From contig NZ_JAYRMI010000006.1 of assembly GCF_041904905.1 (NCBI RefSeq), positions 33,715 through 97,714 of the forward strand: 64,000 nt of DNA. Reading direction: 5' to 3'. Positions 56,677-64,000 of the stretch are shown in pieces. The position numbers and the translations under genes were made by a program. The notes below the pieces were generated by a model that made no database searches, was not told where the DNA came from, and was given only the letters and a program-made list of their open reading frames with translations. Source of the stretch: Zoogloea sp041904905 (lineage in GTDB: Bacteria > Pseudomonadota > Gammaproteobacteria > Burkholderiales > Rhodocyclaceae). Position 1 is the first letter of the stretch. Each line of letters opens with the position of its first letter.

Positions 56677-57801
56677 ATGGCCCCGGACGACGCCCGTCCG
56701 CAACCGGCGCTCCGCACCGACGGGGCGGCGGCGGCCTTGTCGGGCGACTGGACCCTGCGCCTGCTCTCGCCGACGCTGCCCGCACTGCGCCGGCAACTGG
56801 ACGAGGTGCCCGATTCGGCCGCCTGGGATCTCTCCGGCGTCACCCGCCTCGACAGCTTCGGCGCGCTGCTCCTGTGGCGGCGCTGGGGGCGCCGGCGGCC
56901 GGCGCGGCTGGTGTTGCCGGCGCCACTGGAGGGCATCTTCGAGCGTATCGCCGCGCTGGGCGACACCCGCATCCCCGGCGAGCCACCCTACCGGTTTCTG
57001 GATGCCACCGCCCATCTCGGGCGTCTGCTCATCGACCTGGCCCGCCACCTGCTCGGGTTCGTGGCGCTGGTGGGCCAGCTGTGCCTCGACCTGTTCTACC
57101 TGATGCGTCGCGGCGGGCCGTGGCCGTGGCTCGAGATCTCCGCCAACTTTTACAAGGTGGGCGTCAAGGCCATGCCGGTGACGGCGCTGGTGGGCTTTCT
57201 CATCGGCGTGGTGATGTCCTACCTGTCGGCGCTGCAGCTGCGGGCCTTCGGGGCGGACGTGTTCATCGTCAACATCCTGGGCCTTGGCATCATCCGCGAA
57301 CTGGGGCCGGTGCTGGTGTCGGTGCTGGTGGCGGGGCGTTCGGGTTCCGCGATGACTGCCCAGCTTGGGGTGATGCGTGTCACCGAGGAGGTGGACGCCC
57401 TCACCACGATGGGCATCTCGCGTTATGTGCGCCTGGTGCTGCCCAAGGTGGTGGCGCTTGCGCTGGCGATGCCGCTGCTCACCCTGTGGGGCTCGGCGGT
57501 GGCGATCTTCGGCGGCATGGTGTCGGCCAAGCTGCAACTGGGCATGGGGTACGAGTTCTTCCTCAACACCTTGCCCCGGGCCGTGCCGATGGCCAACCTG
57601 GTCATCGGGCTGGGTAAAGGGGTGGTGTTCGGCCTGCTCATCGCCCTGGTGGCCTGTCACTTCGGCCTGCGGGTGAAACCCAACACCGAGAGCCTCTCCG
57701 CCAACACCACCGCGTCGGTGGTCACCTCGATCACCGTGGTGATCCTGGTGGACGCGGTTTTCGCCATTGCCACCCGCAGCATCGGGCTGCCTTTCCGATG
57801 A
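56677..57801 (+). CDS. MlaE-type lipid ABC permease fused to an N-terminal STAS domain
   Basis: Predicted inner-membrane permease of an MCE-family lipid transporter. 374 residues. Residues about 10-105 look like a STAS (MlaB-like) domain (SGDWTLRLL, VTRLDSFGALLLW). Residues about 115-374 are the MlaE/YrbE permease with the motif RELGPVLVSVLVAGRSGSAMTAQLG interrupted only by typical variation, and EEVDALTTMGI. In E. coli Mla the STAS protein is separate; here it is fused, so no mlaB is needed. Coupled to the ATPase gene by ATGA. Confidence 0.92.
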   Translation: MAPDDARPQPALRTDGAAAALSGDWTLRLLSPTLPALRRQLDEVPDSAAWDLSGVTRLDSFGALLLWRRWGRRRPARLVLPAPLEGIFERIAALGDTRIPGEPPYRFLDATAHLGRLLIDLARHLLGFVALVGQLCLDLFYLMRRGGPWPWLEISANFYKVGVKAMPVTALVGFLIGVVMSYLSALQLRAFGADVFIVNILGLGIIRELGPVLVSVLVAGRSGSAMTAQLGVMRVTEEVDALTTMGISRYVRLVLPKVVALALAMPLLTLWGSAVAIFGGMVSAKLQLGMGYEFFLNTLPRAVPMANLVIGLGKGVVFGLLIALVACHFGLRVKPNTESLSANTTASVVTSITVVILVDAVFAIATRSIGLPFR

Positions 57802-58583
57802 GCGGCGCGACCACGTTTCCGGTCGAGCTGAAGGGCTTGTCCACCCGCTTCGGCCAGACCTGGGTGCACCGCCGGATCGATCTGGCCGTGCCGGCCGGCG
57901 AGGTGGTGGCGCTGGTGGGCGGCTCGGGCAGCGGCAAGACCACCCTGCTGCGGCAGATGGTGGGCCTGCTCCAGCCCACCGAGGGCGAGGTGCGCCTGTT
58001 CGGCGAGCGGCTGGGCGCCGGCAGCCGCGCCGCGCAACTCGCCCGCCGTCGGCGCTTCGGGATGTTGTTCCAGCACGGCGCGCTGTTCTCGGCCCTCAAC
58101 GTGTTTGCCAACGTGGCCTTTCCGCTGCGCGAGGCCGGCATCGACGACGAGGAATTGGTCAACCAGCTTGTCCTGTTGAAGCTGGGCATGGTCGAACTCG
58201 ATGCCGACGTGGCGCTGCGCATGCCGGCCGAACTCTCCGGCGGGATGGTCAAGCGCGTGGCCCTGGCCCGGGCGCTGGCGCTGGAGCCGGAGCTGCTGCT
58301 CCTCGACGAGCCCACCGCCGGGCTCGACCCGGATCGCAGCGCCGGCTTCGTGCGGCTGATCCGCGCCCTGCACCGGGCGCTGGGCCTCACCGTGGTGCTG
58401 GTCACCCACGACCTGGACACCCTGGCTGCGCTGGCCACCCGGGTGGCCGTGCTATCCGAAGGGCGTATACTGGCCTGCGGCCCCCTCGACGAGATCATGA
58501 CGGTGCAGGACCCTTTCATCGAACGCTTCTTCCACAGCGAGCGCAGCCGCGCGGCGCTGGCCCGCGGACGGGCCGAAGGCTGA
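57798..58583 (+). CDS. MCE-type lipid ABC transporter ATPase (MlaF-like)
   Basis: Cytoplasmic ATPase that energises the MlaE-type permease. 261 residues with Walker A GGSGSGKTT (41-49), Q-loop FQHGALFSAL, signature LSGGM (146-150; Gly-Met rather than Gly-Gln, typical of MlaF) and Walker B LLLLDEPTAGLD (166-177). Switch His in VLVTHDLDTL. Overlaps the permease gene by 4 bases and the MCE gene by one. Confidence 0.95.
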   Translation: MSGATTFPVELKGLSTRFGQTWVHRRIDLAVPAGEVVALVGGSGSGKTTLLRQMVGLLQPTEGEVRLFGERLGAGSRAAQLARRRRFGMLFQHGALFSALNVFANVAFPLREAGIDDEELVNQLVLLKLGMVELDADVALRMPAELSGGMVKRVALARALALEPELLLLDEPTAGLDPDRSAGFVRLIRALHRALGLTVVLVTHDLDTLAALATRVAVLSEGRILACGPLDEIMTVQDPFIERFFHSERSRAALARGRAEG

Positions 58584-59533
58584 TGGAAAACCGTTCCCAC
58601 GCCATCGCCGCCGGGCTCTTCGCGCTCATCCTGAGCTGCGCCCTGGTGGGTGCGCTGTGGTGGTTCTCCGACCGGCGCGACGCCACCCGCGATCTGCTGC
58701 TGGTGAGCGCCGGCAGCGTGAACGGGCTCAACGAGCAGGCCACGGTGCGCTACCGGGGCATCGTGGCCGGCAAGGTGGCCGCCATCGGCCTCGACCCCGC
58801 CGACCCGCGCAAGGTGCTGGTCACCGCCCGCATCCGCACCGATCTGCCGATCACCCGTGGCACCCGGGCGCGGCTGGCCACCCAGGGCGTCACCGGGCTG
58901 GCCTTCATCGCGCTGGACGACGCTGGCGACGACTCCACGCCGCTGGCGGGGGAGGGCGGCGGGCCGCCGCGTCTGGCGCTGTCGCCCGGCCTGGTGGATG
59001 AGGTGGCCGACGCCTCGGTCCAGACTTTGCGTCAGGTGCGCGAGCTTACCCAGCGCCTGACGATCCTCGCCGCGCCCGAGAACCTTGCCCGCATCGAGCG
59101 CACCCTGGCCAACCTCGAGTCGTCCAGCCAGGGCCTCGACCGCACCCTGAAGGAAGTGCCGCAGACCCTCGCTGCGGTGCGTCAGGTGGTCAGCCCCGAC
59201 AACCTCGGGCGCATCCGGCGGTCCCTCGACAACCTGGAGCGGCTCAGCGCCGACGCCGTGCCACTGGCCCGCGACGGTCGCAATCTGGTGGCGCGCCTGC
59301 AGTCCGTCGGCGAGCGCATCGACGGGCTGGTCGGCACCACCGGCGAGAGCGTCGCCACCGGCACCCTGCCGCGCCTGAACGTGCTGCTGCAGGAACTCAC
59401 CACCACCTCGCGGCAGCTCTCCGATCTGCTCGACGAGATCGACGAGACCCCGCAGCTGCTGCTCCTGGGCCGCCGCCGTCCGCCCCCGGGGCCCGGCGAG
59501 GCCGGGTTCGGCAGCCCGGCGGGCAGCCACTGA
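58583..59533 (+). CDS. MCE-domain lipid transport protein (MlaD-like)
   Basis: Inner-membrane-anchored periplasmic protein expected to form a ring that passes lipid across the periplasm. The ATG at 58583 gives 316 residues: one N-terminal transmembrane helix (about 8-28), a single MCE domain (about 37-120, with VRYRGIVAGKV and LATQGVTGLAFIAL), a long helical region (about 135-290) like PqiB/LetB-type proteins, and a Pro/Gly-rich tail. Longer than E. coli MlaD (183 residues). Confidence 0.9.
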   Translation: MENRSHAIAAGLFALILSCALVGALWWFSDRRDATRDLLLVSAGSVNGLNEQATVRYRGIVAGKVAAIGLDPADPRKVLVTARIRTDLPITRGTRARLATQGVTGLAFIALDDAGDDSTPLAGEGGGPPRLALSPGLVDEVADASVQTLRQVRELTQRLTILAAPENLARIERTLANLESSSQGLDRTLKEVPQTLAAVRQVVSPDNLGRIRRSLDNLERLSADAVPLARDGRNLVARLQSVGERIDGLVGTTGESVATGTLPRLNVLLQELTTTSRQLSDLLDEIDETPQLLLLGRRRPPPGPGEAGFGSPAGSH

Positions 59534-59558
59534 GTCGCCCTTCAACCGGAACCGGCCC

Positions 59559-60191
59559 ATGCACCTTCCGCCCTCGCTCCGCCTGCTCCTCGCCGTCACC
59601 GGCTGCGTGCTGACGCTGGCCGCCTGCAGTAGCGTGCCCAAGGCCGCGCCGGGCTATGCCGTCCACGATTTCGGCCCCCTTCACGGCGAGCCGCCGCGGG
59701 CGCTGTCCTTCCCCCTGCGCGGCACCGAGGTGGTGCCGGCGCCCTGGCTGGCTTCCACCGGCATGCACTACCGGCTGCTGTACGCCCAGCCCACCCGCCG
59801 GCTCGTCTTCGTCGAGAACCGCTGGGCGGCCCACCCCGGGCAGCTCCTCGAACTGGCCCTCAAGCGCAACATCAAGGGCAGCGAGCCGCCGGCCGGTGGG
59901 CTGGGTTGCCGCCTGAGGGTCGATCTGGACGAGTTTGCCCAGGTCTTCGACGCCGAAGGGGCGAGCCGTGGGGTGATCGAGGTGAGGGCGGCGCTGCTCG
60001 CGCCCCGCAGCGACCAGCCCATCGCCACCCGCGGTTTCGGCGTCAGCCTGCCGGCGCCCTCGCCCAATGCGGTGGGCGGCGTGCTGGCCCTGCGCGACGG
60101 CGTGACCCGCATGAACCATGAACTGCTGGCTTGGCTCGAAACCCTCGATGCCGATCCGGCCCACCGCTTGCGTGCCCGTTGCGGCGCGTGA
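59559..60191 (+). CDS. ABC transport auxiliary lipoprotein (PqiC-like)
   Basis: A 210-residue predicted outer-membrane lipoprotein. Signal peptide with lipobox LAAC and lipid Cys23, then a domain resembling the ABC-type transport auxiliary family (PqiC/YmbA): ALSFPLRGTEVVPAPWLAS, MHYRLLYAQPTRRLVFVENRWAAHP. Probably the outer-membrane partner that receives or donates lipid for the MCE protein. It follows the MCE gene by 25 bases. Confidence 0.85.
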   Translation: MHLPPSLRLLLAVTGCVLTLAACSSVPKAAPGYAVHDFGPLHGEPPRALSFPLRGTEVVPAPWLASTGMHYRLLYAQPTRRLVFVENRWAAHPGQLLELALKRNIKGSEPPAGGLGCRLRVDLDEFAQVFDAEGASRGVIEVRAALLAPRSDQPIATRGFGVSLPAPSPNAVGGVLALRDGVTRMNHELLAWLETLDADPAHRLRARCGA

Positions 60192-60246
60192 GCCATCCAC
60201 GACCGGCCGACACGTGCCGGCGATTCCATCACCCGGAGGAGAACCC

Positions 60247-61047
60247 ATGAACGCAGTCGTCCAAGCCGATACCGAACCCATGCTGCTGCGCCAGGACGCA
60301 GACGGTGTCGCCACCCTCACCCTCAATCGCCCGGGGCAGTTCAACGCCCTGTCCCAGGCCATGCTCGAAGCCCTGCTGGCCGAGCTGGAGGCCATCGCCG
60401 CCGACCGCTCGGTGCGCGCGGTGGTGCTGGCCGGTGCCGGCAAGGCCTTCTGCGCCGGCCACGACCTCAAGGAGATGCGCGGCAACTACACCAAGGCTTT
60501 CCATCAGGCGCTGTTTCGCCTGTGCGGCAAGGTGATGATGCAGATCGTGAACATGCCCCAGCCGGTCATCGCCCGCATCCACGGCATCGCCACCGCGGCG
60601 GGCTGCCAGCTGGTGTCGATGTGCGATCTGGCGGTGGCGTCGGACGTGGCGCGCTTTGCCGTCTCCGGCATCAACGTGGGCCTGTTCTGCGCCACGCCCA
60701 GCGTGGGCCTGTCCCGCAACATGGGCCGCAAGCAGGCTTTCGAGATGCTGGTCACCGGCGACTTCATCGACGCCGCCGAGGCGAAGCAGCGCGGCCTGGT
60801 GAATCGCGTGGTGCCGCTGGACGCCCTCGACGACGAGGTGGCGAAGCTGGCGGCGTCGATCTGCGCCAAGTCGCCCGCGGCCATCTCGATGGGCAAGCAG
60901 ATGTTCTACTCCCAGCTTGAGATGGGTCTGGATGCCGCCTACCAGCAGGCGGCCGAGGTCATGGCCTGCAACATGATGTGCGAGGACGCCGCCGAAGGCA
61001 TCGACGCCTTCATGGCCAAGCGCAAGCCGGTGTGGACCGGCAAGTAA
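60247..61047 (+). CDS. crotonase-fold protein lacking both catalytic glutamates (ECHDC3-like)
   Basis: Resembles enoyl-CoA hydratases by fold and length (266 residues; GGAGG ribosome site). The oxyanion segment GKAFCAGHDLKEMRG is conserved. However the two acid/base glutamates of enoyl-CoA hydratase are replaced: GGGCEL becomes AAGCQL (Gln121) and the FGQPEI-type segment becomes FAVSGI (Gly141). This pattern occurs in the ECHDC3 subfamily, whose reaction is poorly defined. Standard hydratase activity is therefore unlikely; CoA-ester binding or another crotonase reaction is possible. tatD follows by 16 bases. Confidence 0.88.
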   Translation: MNAVVQADTEPMLLRQDADGVATLTLNRPGQFNALSQAMLEALLAELEAIAADRSVRAVVLAGAGKAFCAGHDLKEMRGNYTKAFHQALFRLCGKVMMQIVNMPQPVIARIHGIATAAGCQLVSMCDLAVASDVARFAVSGINVGLFCATPSVGLSRNMGRKQAFEMLVTGDFIDAAEAKQRGLVNRVVPLDALDDEVAKLAASICAKSPAAISMGKQMFYSQLEMGLDAAYQQAAEVMACNMMCEDAAEGIDAFMAKRKPVWTGK

Positions 61048-61063
61048 GCCGGAGCCGGGCCGG

Positions 61064-61867
61064 GTGCTGATCGACACCCACTGCCACCTGGATGCGGCCG
61101 AGTTCGACCCCGACCGGCCGGCCATCCTCACGGCGGCCCGCGCTGCGGGCGTCGGCGGCCTTCTGGTGCCGGGGGTGGAAATCGCCAATCTCGATGCCGT
61201 GGCGGCCTTATCCCGGGCCAACCCGGACTGCTGCCACGCCTTCGGCATCCATCCGCTGTATGTCGGCCGCGCCGGGCCGGACGATCTCGAGCGCCTGCGT
61301 GAGCGGCTGGCCGACGGCACCGCGGTGGCGGTGGGCGAGATCGGGCTCGACGGCTACGTGGCGGATGGCGATCTGCCCCTGCAGCGGCGGTTCTTCGAGG
61401 CACAGCTGCGGCTGGCCCAGGATTTTACGCTGCCGGTGGTGCTGCACATCCGTCGCGCCCAGGACGAGATCCTCAAGTACCTCCGGCGCATTCCGGTGAC
61501 CGGCGGCATCGCCCACGCGTTCAATGGCAGCCGTCAGCAGGCCGAGGCGTTCATCGCGCTGGGTTTCCGGCTGGGTTTCGGAGGGGCGATGACCTTCACC
61601 GGATCGCGGCGCATCCGCGAACTGGCGGCAAGCCTGCCGCTGGAATCCATCGTGCTGGAGACCGACGCGCCGGACATTCCGCCCGCCTGGTGCGGCGGCA
61701 GACGCAACGACCCGGCCAACCTGGCGCGCATCGCCGGGGTGCTGGCCGATCTGCGGCAAATGCCGGTCGAGGCGGTGATCGCCGCGACGGGCGCCAATGC
61801 GGCTGCGGTCGTCCCCGGGCTGGCGGCGCTCAGGGCCGGGGGGAAGGCGCCCGGCTGCGGGCAATGA
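61064..61867 (+). CDS. TatD-family metal-dependent hydrolase/DNase
   Basis: A TIM-barrel metallohydrolase of the TatD/YjjV/YcfH family, with DNase or exonuclease activity in known members. 267 residues from GTG. Metal motifs: IDTHCHLD (His6, His8), VGEIGLDGY (Glu), LHIRRAQ (His), GIAHAFNGS (His) and ETDAPDIPP (Asp). The last 38 bases overlap the 3' end of the convergent TetR gene. Confidence 0.9.
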   Translation: MLIDTHCHLDAAEFDPDRPAILTAARAAGVGGLLVPGVEIANLDAVAALSRANPDCCHAFGIHPLYVGRAGPDDLERLRERLADGTAVAVGEIGLDGYVADGDLPLQRRFFEAQLRLAQDFTLPVVLHIRRAQDEILKYLRRIPVTGGIAHAFNGSRQQAEAFIALGFRLGFGGAMTFTGSRRIRELAASLPLESIVLETDAPDIPPAWCGGRRNDPANLARIAGVLADLRQMPVEAVIAATGANAAAVVPGLAALRAGGKAPGCGQ

Positions 61868-62417
61868 TGTGACGGATCTCGGCCTTCATCTCTTCGACGT
61901 TGCCGTCGAAGTTGCCGCAGTTCATCATCGACACCCCGAACACGTAGGCGTAAAGCAGCACGCTGCGGGTCGAGGCCTCTTGGAGCGGCAGGCCGCAGGC
62001 GACGAACAGATCCCGCGCGCAGTTGAGGCGGGCGGTGTCCACTTCCTCGACGATGCGCTGGGCGGCCGGGTCGCGACGGGCCCAGTCGCGCATCGCCAGT
62101 TCGATGAGGATGCCCTTGTTGTTGCGGCTGGCGCTGTACACGTCGATGACGTGATACAGCTGGGCTTCCTCCCGCCCGGGTTCGGGGCGGGTCTGCTTGA
62201 CGATGTCGCGGATGCGGCCGTCCTTCCAGGTTTCCAGCACGGCGTCGAGGAGATCCTGGCGATCCTTGAAATGCCAGTAAAAACTGCCCTTGGTGACGTG
62301 CAGCCGTTTGGCCAGGATCTCCACGCGAATGCTCCCCGCGCCTTCGTCCGCGAGGGTGTCGAGGGCGGCGTGGATCCAGGTGGTACGGTCGAGTTGGGCG
62401 CGGGGCTGCTTGTCCAT
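61830..62417 (-). CDS. TetR-family transcriptional regulator
   Basis: A 195-residue TetR repressor. The N-terminal helix-turn-helix (about 12-58) is clear: AALDTLADEGAGSIRVEILAKR followed at once by LHVTKGSFYWHFKDRQDLLD. The C-terminal domain (about 70-195) should bind a ligand, possibly an acyl-CoA given the neighbouring etf and crotonase-like genes. It is divergent from etfB; its start codon lies inside the first of two repeated operator-like elements, suggesting autorepression. Confidence 0.9.
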   Translation of the reverse strand: MDKQPRAQLDRTTWIHAALDTLADEGAGSIRVEILAKRLHVTKGSFYWHFKDRQDLLDAVLETWKDGRIRDIVKQTRPEPGREEAQLYHVIDVYSASRNNKGILIELAMRDWARRDPAAQRIVEEVDTARLNCARDLFVACGLPLQEASTRSVLLYAYVFGVSMMNCGNFDGNVEEMKAEIRHIIARSRAPSPRP

Positions 62418-62459
62418 ACGCAGTAGTATTGACGCTTATTGCTCCATACGCTACCGTAC
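62414..62459. promoter_or_regulatory. candidate TetR operators and etfB promoter
   Basis: Two similar 16-base elements start with CCATACGC and end with GTAT or GTAC (62414-62429 and 62444-62459). Each contains ATAC-N6-GTAY, a partial palindrome, and they are 30 bases apart, about three helical turns. A plus-strand promoter TTGACG (62429-62434), 17-base spacer, TACCGT (62452-62457) would be covered by the second element. The remaining 62460-62631 shows nothing clear. Confidence 0.5.
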
Positions 62460-62645
62460 GGAAAGTGACAAAGCAAGGCTTGCTGTGAGAAGCTGCCTGC
62501 TTTATCCCGCCAGCGCGCAGCCATTCGTGCGGCGGGGTCCGCAAGTCGGAAAAAAGAGGCCGGTCGGCCCGAGGCGGGGTGGAACTCTCCGCCTGTCGGC
62601 ATGCCGAAAATAGTGGAGAACGTCTGATATGGAAGGAGCGCAGCA

Positions 62646-63395
62646 TTGAAGATTCTGGTTCCCGTTAAACGCGTGGTCGACTACAACGTCAAGGTGCGTG
62701 TGAAGAGCGACGGTTCGGGTGTCGATATCGCCAACGTCAAGATGTCCATGAACCCCTTCGACGAGATCGCCGTCGAAGAGGCCGTGCGCCTGAAGGAAGC
62801 CGGTGTGGCAACCGAGGTCGTCGCCGTGTCGTGTGGCGTCGGTGCCTGCCAGGAAACCCTGCGCACCGCCATGGCCATCGGCGCCGATCGGGGCATCCTC
62901 GTCGAGACCGACGTGGAACTGCAGCCCCTCGCCGTGGCCAAGCTGCTCAAGGCCCTGTGCGACAAGGAGCAACCCCAGGTGGTGATCTGCGGCAAGCAGG
63001 CCATCGACGACGACGCCAACCAGACCGGCCAGATGCTGTCGGCTCTGATGGGCTGGCCCCAGGCCACCTTTGCCTCCAAGGTTGCGGTGGGCAGTGGCAA
63101 GGCCACCGTCACCCGTGAGATCGACGGCGGTCTGGAAACCCTCGAGATCGCCCTGCCGGCCGTGGTGACCACCGACCTGCGTCTGAACGAGCCGCGTTAC
63201 GCAACGTTGCCGAACATCATGAAGGCCAAGAAAAAGCCGCTTGAAACCGTCAAGCCGGCCGATCTGGGCGTCGATGTGGCCCCCCGCCTCACGACCCTCA
63301 AGGTCGTCGAACCGCCCAAGCGCAGCGCGGGCGTGATGGTGGCTGATGTGGCTCAGCTGGTCGAAAAACTCAAGAACGAAGCGAAGGTGCTGTGA
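62646..63395 (+). CDS. etfB: electron transfer flavoprotein beta subunit
   Basis: EtfB, with EtfA, carries electrons from acyl-CoA dehydrogenases to the quinone pool through ETF-quinone oxidoreductase. 249 residues starting at TTG, with a strong AAGGAG eight bases upstream; no ATG or GTG alternative matches the family N terminus MKILVPVKRVVDYNVKVRV. The AMP/ADP-binding region GVGACQETLRTAMA and VVICGKQAIDDDANQTG are visible, as is the ETF-beta signature near TREIDGGLETLEIALPAV. A rare TTG start may hold expression down or balance subunits. Confidence 0.96.
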   Translation: MKILVPVKRVVDYNVKVRVKSDGSGVDIANVKMSMNPFDEIAVEEAVRLKEAGVATEVVAVSCGVGACQETLRTAMAIGADRGILVETDVELQPLAVAKLLKALCDKEQPQVVICGKQAIDDDANQTGQMLSALMGWPQATFASKVAVGSGKATVTREIDGGLETLEIALPAVVTTDLRLNEPRYATLPNIMKAKKKPLETVKPADLGVDVAPRLTTLKVVEPPKRSAGVMVADVAQLVEKLKNEAKVL

Positions 63396-64000
63396 TGACG
63401 GTTCTGGTTGTTGCCGAACACGATAACGCGTCCCTGAAGGCCGCAACGCTCAATACGATTTCCGCCGCCGCCAGGCTCGGTGGCGATCTGGCAGTGCTGG
63501 TTGCCGGCGCGGGTGCCGGTGCGGCAGCCGAAGCCGCCGCCAAGGTGGCCGGCGTCGCCAAGGTGCTGGTGGCCGATTCGGCCGCCTTCGCCGATCAGTC
63601 CGCCGAAAATCTGGCCGCCCAGATCGTCGCCGTCGTCAAGGCGGCCGGCGGTGCCATCAGCCACGTGCTGGCCCCGGCGACCACCTTTGGCAAGAATGTG
63701 CTGCCCCGCGTGGCGGCGCTGCTGGATGTGGCGCAGATCTCCGACATCGTCGGCATCGAATCCGCCGACACCTTCGTGCGCCCGATCTACGCTGGCAACG
63801 CGCTGGCCACCGTCAAGTCTGCCGATGCGGTGAAGATTATCACCGTTCGTACCACGGCCTTCGAGGCGGCGGGCGAGGGCGGTGCCGGTGCGCTGGAGCA
63901 GGTCGCCGCGGTGGCCGATGCCGGTCTCACCAAGCTGGTTGGTCGCGAACTCACCAAGTCGGCCCGCCCCGAACTGGGCGCAGCCAAGATCATCGTCTCC
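63395..64000 (+). CDS. etfA: electron transfer flavoprotein alpha subunit (3' end beyond window)
   Basis: EtfA binds the redox-active FAD of ETF. The ATG overlaps the etfB stop by one base. About 202 residues are visible (MTVLVVAEHDNASLKAATLN through GAAKIIVS), covering the N-terminal domain with VLAPATTFGKNVLPRVAALLDV; the C-terminal FAD-binding domain lies beyond the right edge. No frameshift or stop in the visible part. Confidence 0.95.
   Translation, partial: MTVLVVAEHDNASLKAATLNTISAAARLGGDLAVLVAGAGAGAAAEAAAKVAGVAKVLVADSAAFADQSAENLAAQIVAVVKAAGGAISHVLAPATTFGKNVLPRVAALLDVAQISDIVGIESADTFVRPIYAGNALATVKSADAVKIITVRTTAFEAAGEGGAGALEQVAAVADAGLTKLVGRELTKSARPELGAAKIIVS

Overview
This window is high-GC bacterial chromosome with densely packed core genes. 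Gene content points to a Gram-negative betaproteobacterium, probably Rhodocyclales (Azoarcus/Dechloromonas/Azospira-like). The pointers are a complete Isc operon beside suhB-trmJ, the succinylase lysine pathway genes dapC/dapD/dapE, a type IV pilus ATPase, lipid A genes in the lpxD-fabZ-lpxA-lpxB order, S-methyl-5'-thioinosine phosphorylase, and an etfBA operon beside a TetR regulator. The genus is an inference; there is no rRNA gene here to settle it. I found no tRNA, rRNA, CRISPR array, insertion sequence, prophage or recent-island signature, and no gene-free stretch longer than 300 bases.

Layout. 6-1426 (-): a GDSL esterase and suhB. 1505-9793 (+): trmJ, cysE, then the iron-sulfur operon iscR, a second cysteine desulfurase, iscS, iscU, iscA, hscB, hscA, fdx, iscX; gpx follows at 9806-10285. 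10295-16370 (-): a lone receiver protein, then prmB, dapE, pilU, dapD, dapC, transcribed from dapC towards prmB. 16596-24226 (+): smc, zipA, ligA, galU, ending at a bidirectional terminator shared with typA (-). 26275-27551 (+): methylthioinosine phosphorylase and def, convergent with map-glnD (-). 31289-45869 (+): the long cluster rpsB, tsf, pyrH, frr, uppS, cdsA, dxr, rseP, bamA, skp, lpxD, fabZ, lpxA, lpxB, rnhB and a small CopD-like membrane protein, followed by an rRNA methyltransferase. It joins translation, undecaprenyl, CDP-lipid and isoprenoid synthesis to outer membrane assembly and lipid A synthesis. 46650-51350 (-): biotin operon bioA-F-H-C-D without bioB. 51441-52793 (-): a lipoprotein with seven propeller-like repeats. 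52895-56665: divergent ppk and ppx. 56677-60191 (+): an MCE-type lipid ABC transporter (STAS-MlaE fusion, ATPase, MCE protein, auxiliary lipoprotein). 60247-64000: a crotonase-fold protein, a TatD nuclease, a TetR repressor (-), and etfB plus a truncated etfA.

How the parts work together. The strongest regulatory reading is that IscR controls both its own operon (two tandem sites) and cysE (one site over the trmJ stop codon), which would tie cysteine supply to iron-sulfur demand. The TetR gene and etfBA appear to share a divergent control region with two repeated operator-like elements 30 bp apart.

No wholly novel multi-gene system is evident; this is mostly conserved housekeeping DNA. The best leads are the predicted IscR-cysE link, the second cysteine desulfurase in the isc operon, a crotonase-fold protein lacking both usual catalytic glutamates, the seven-repeat lipoprotein, the fused STAS-MlaE transporter beside ppk-ppx, and the tandem TetR operator-like repeats.
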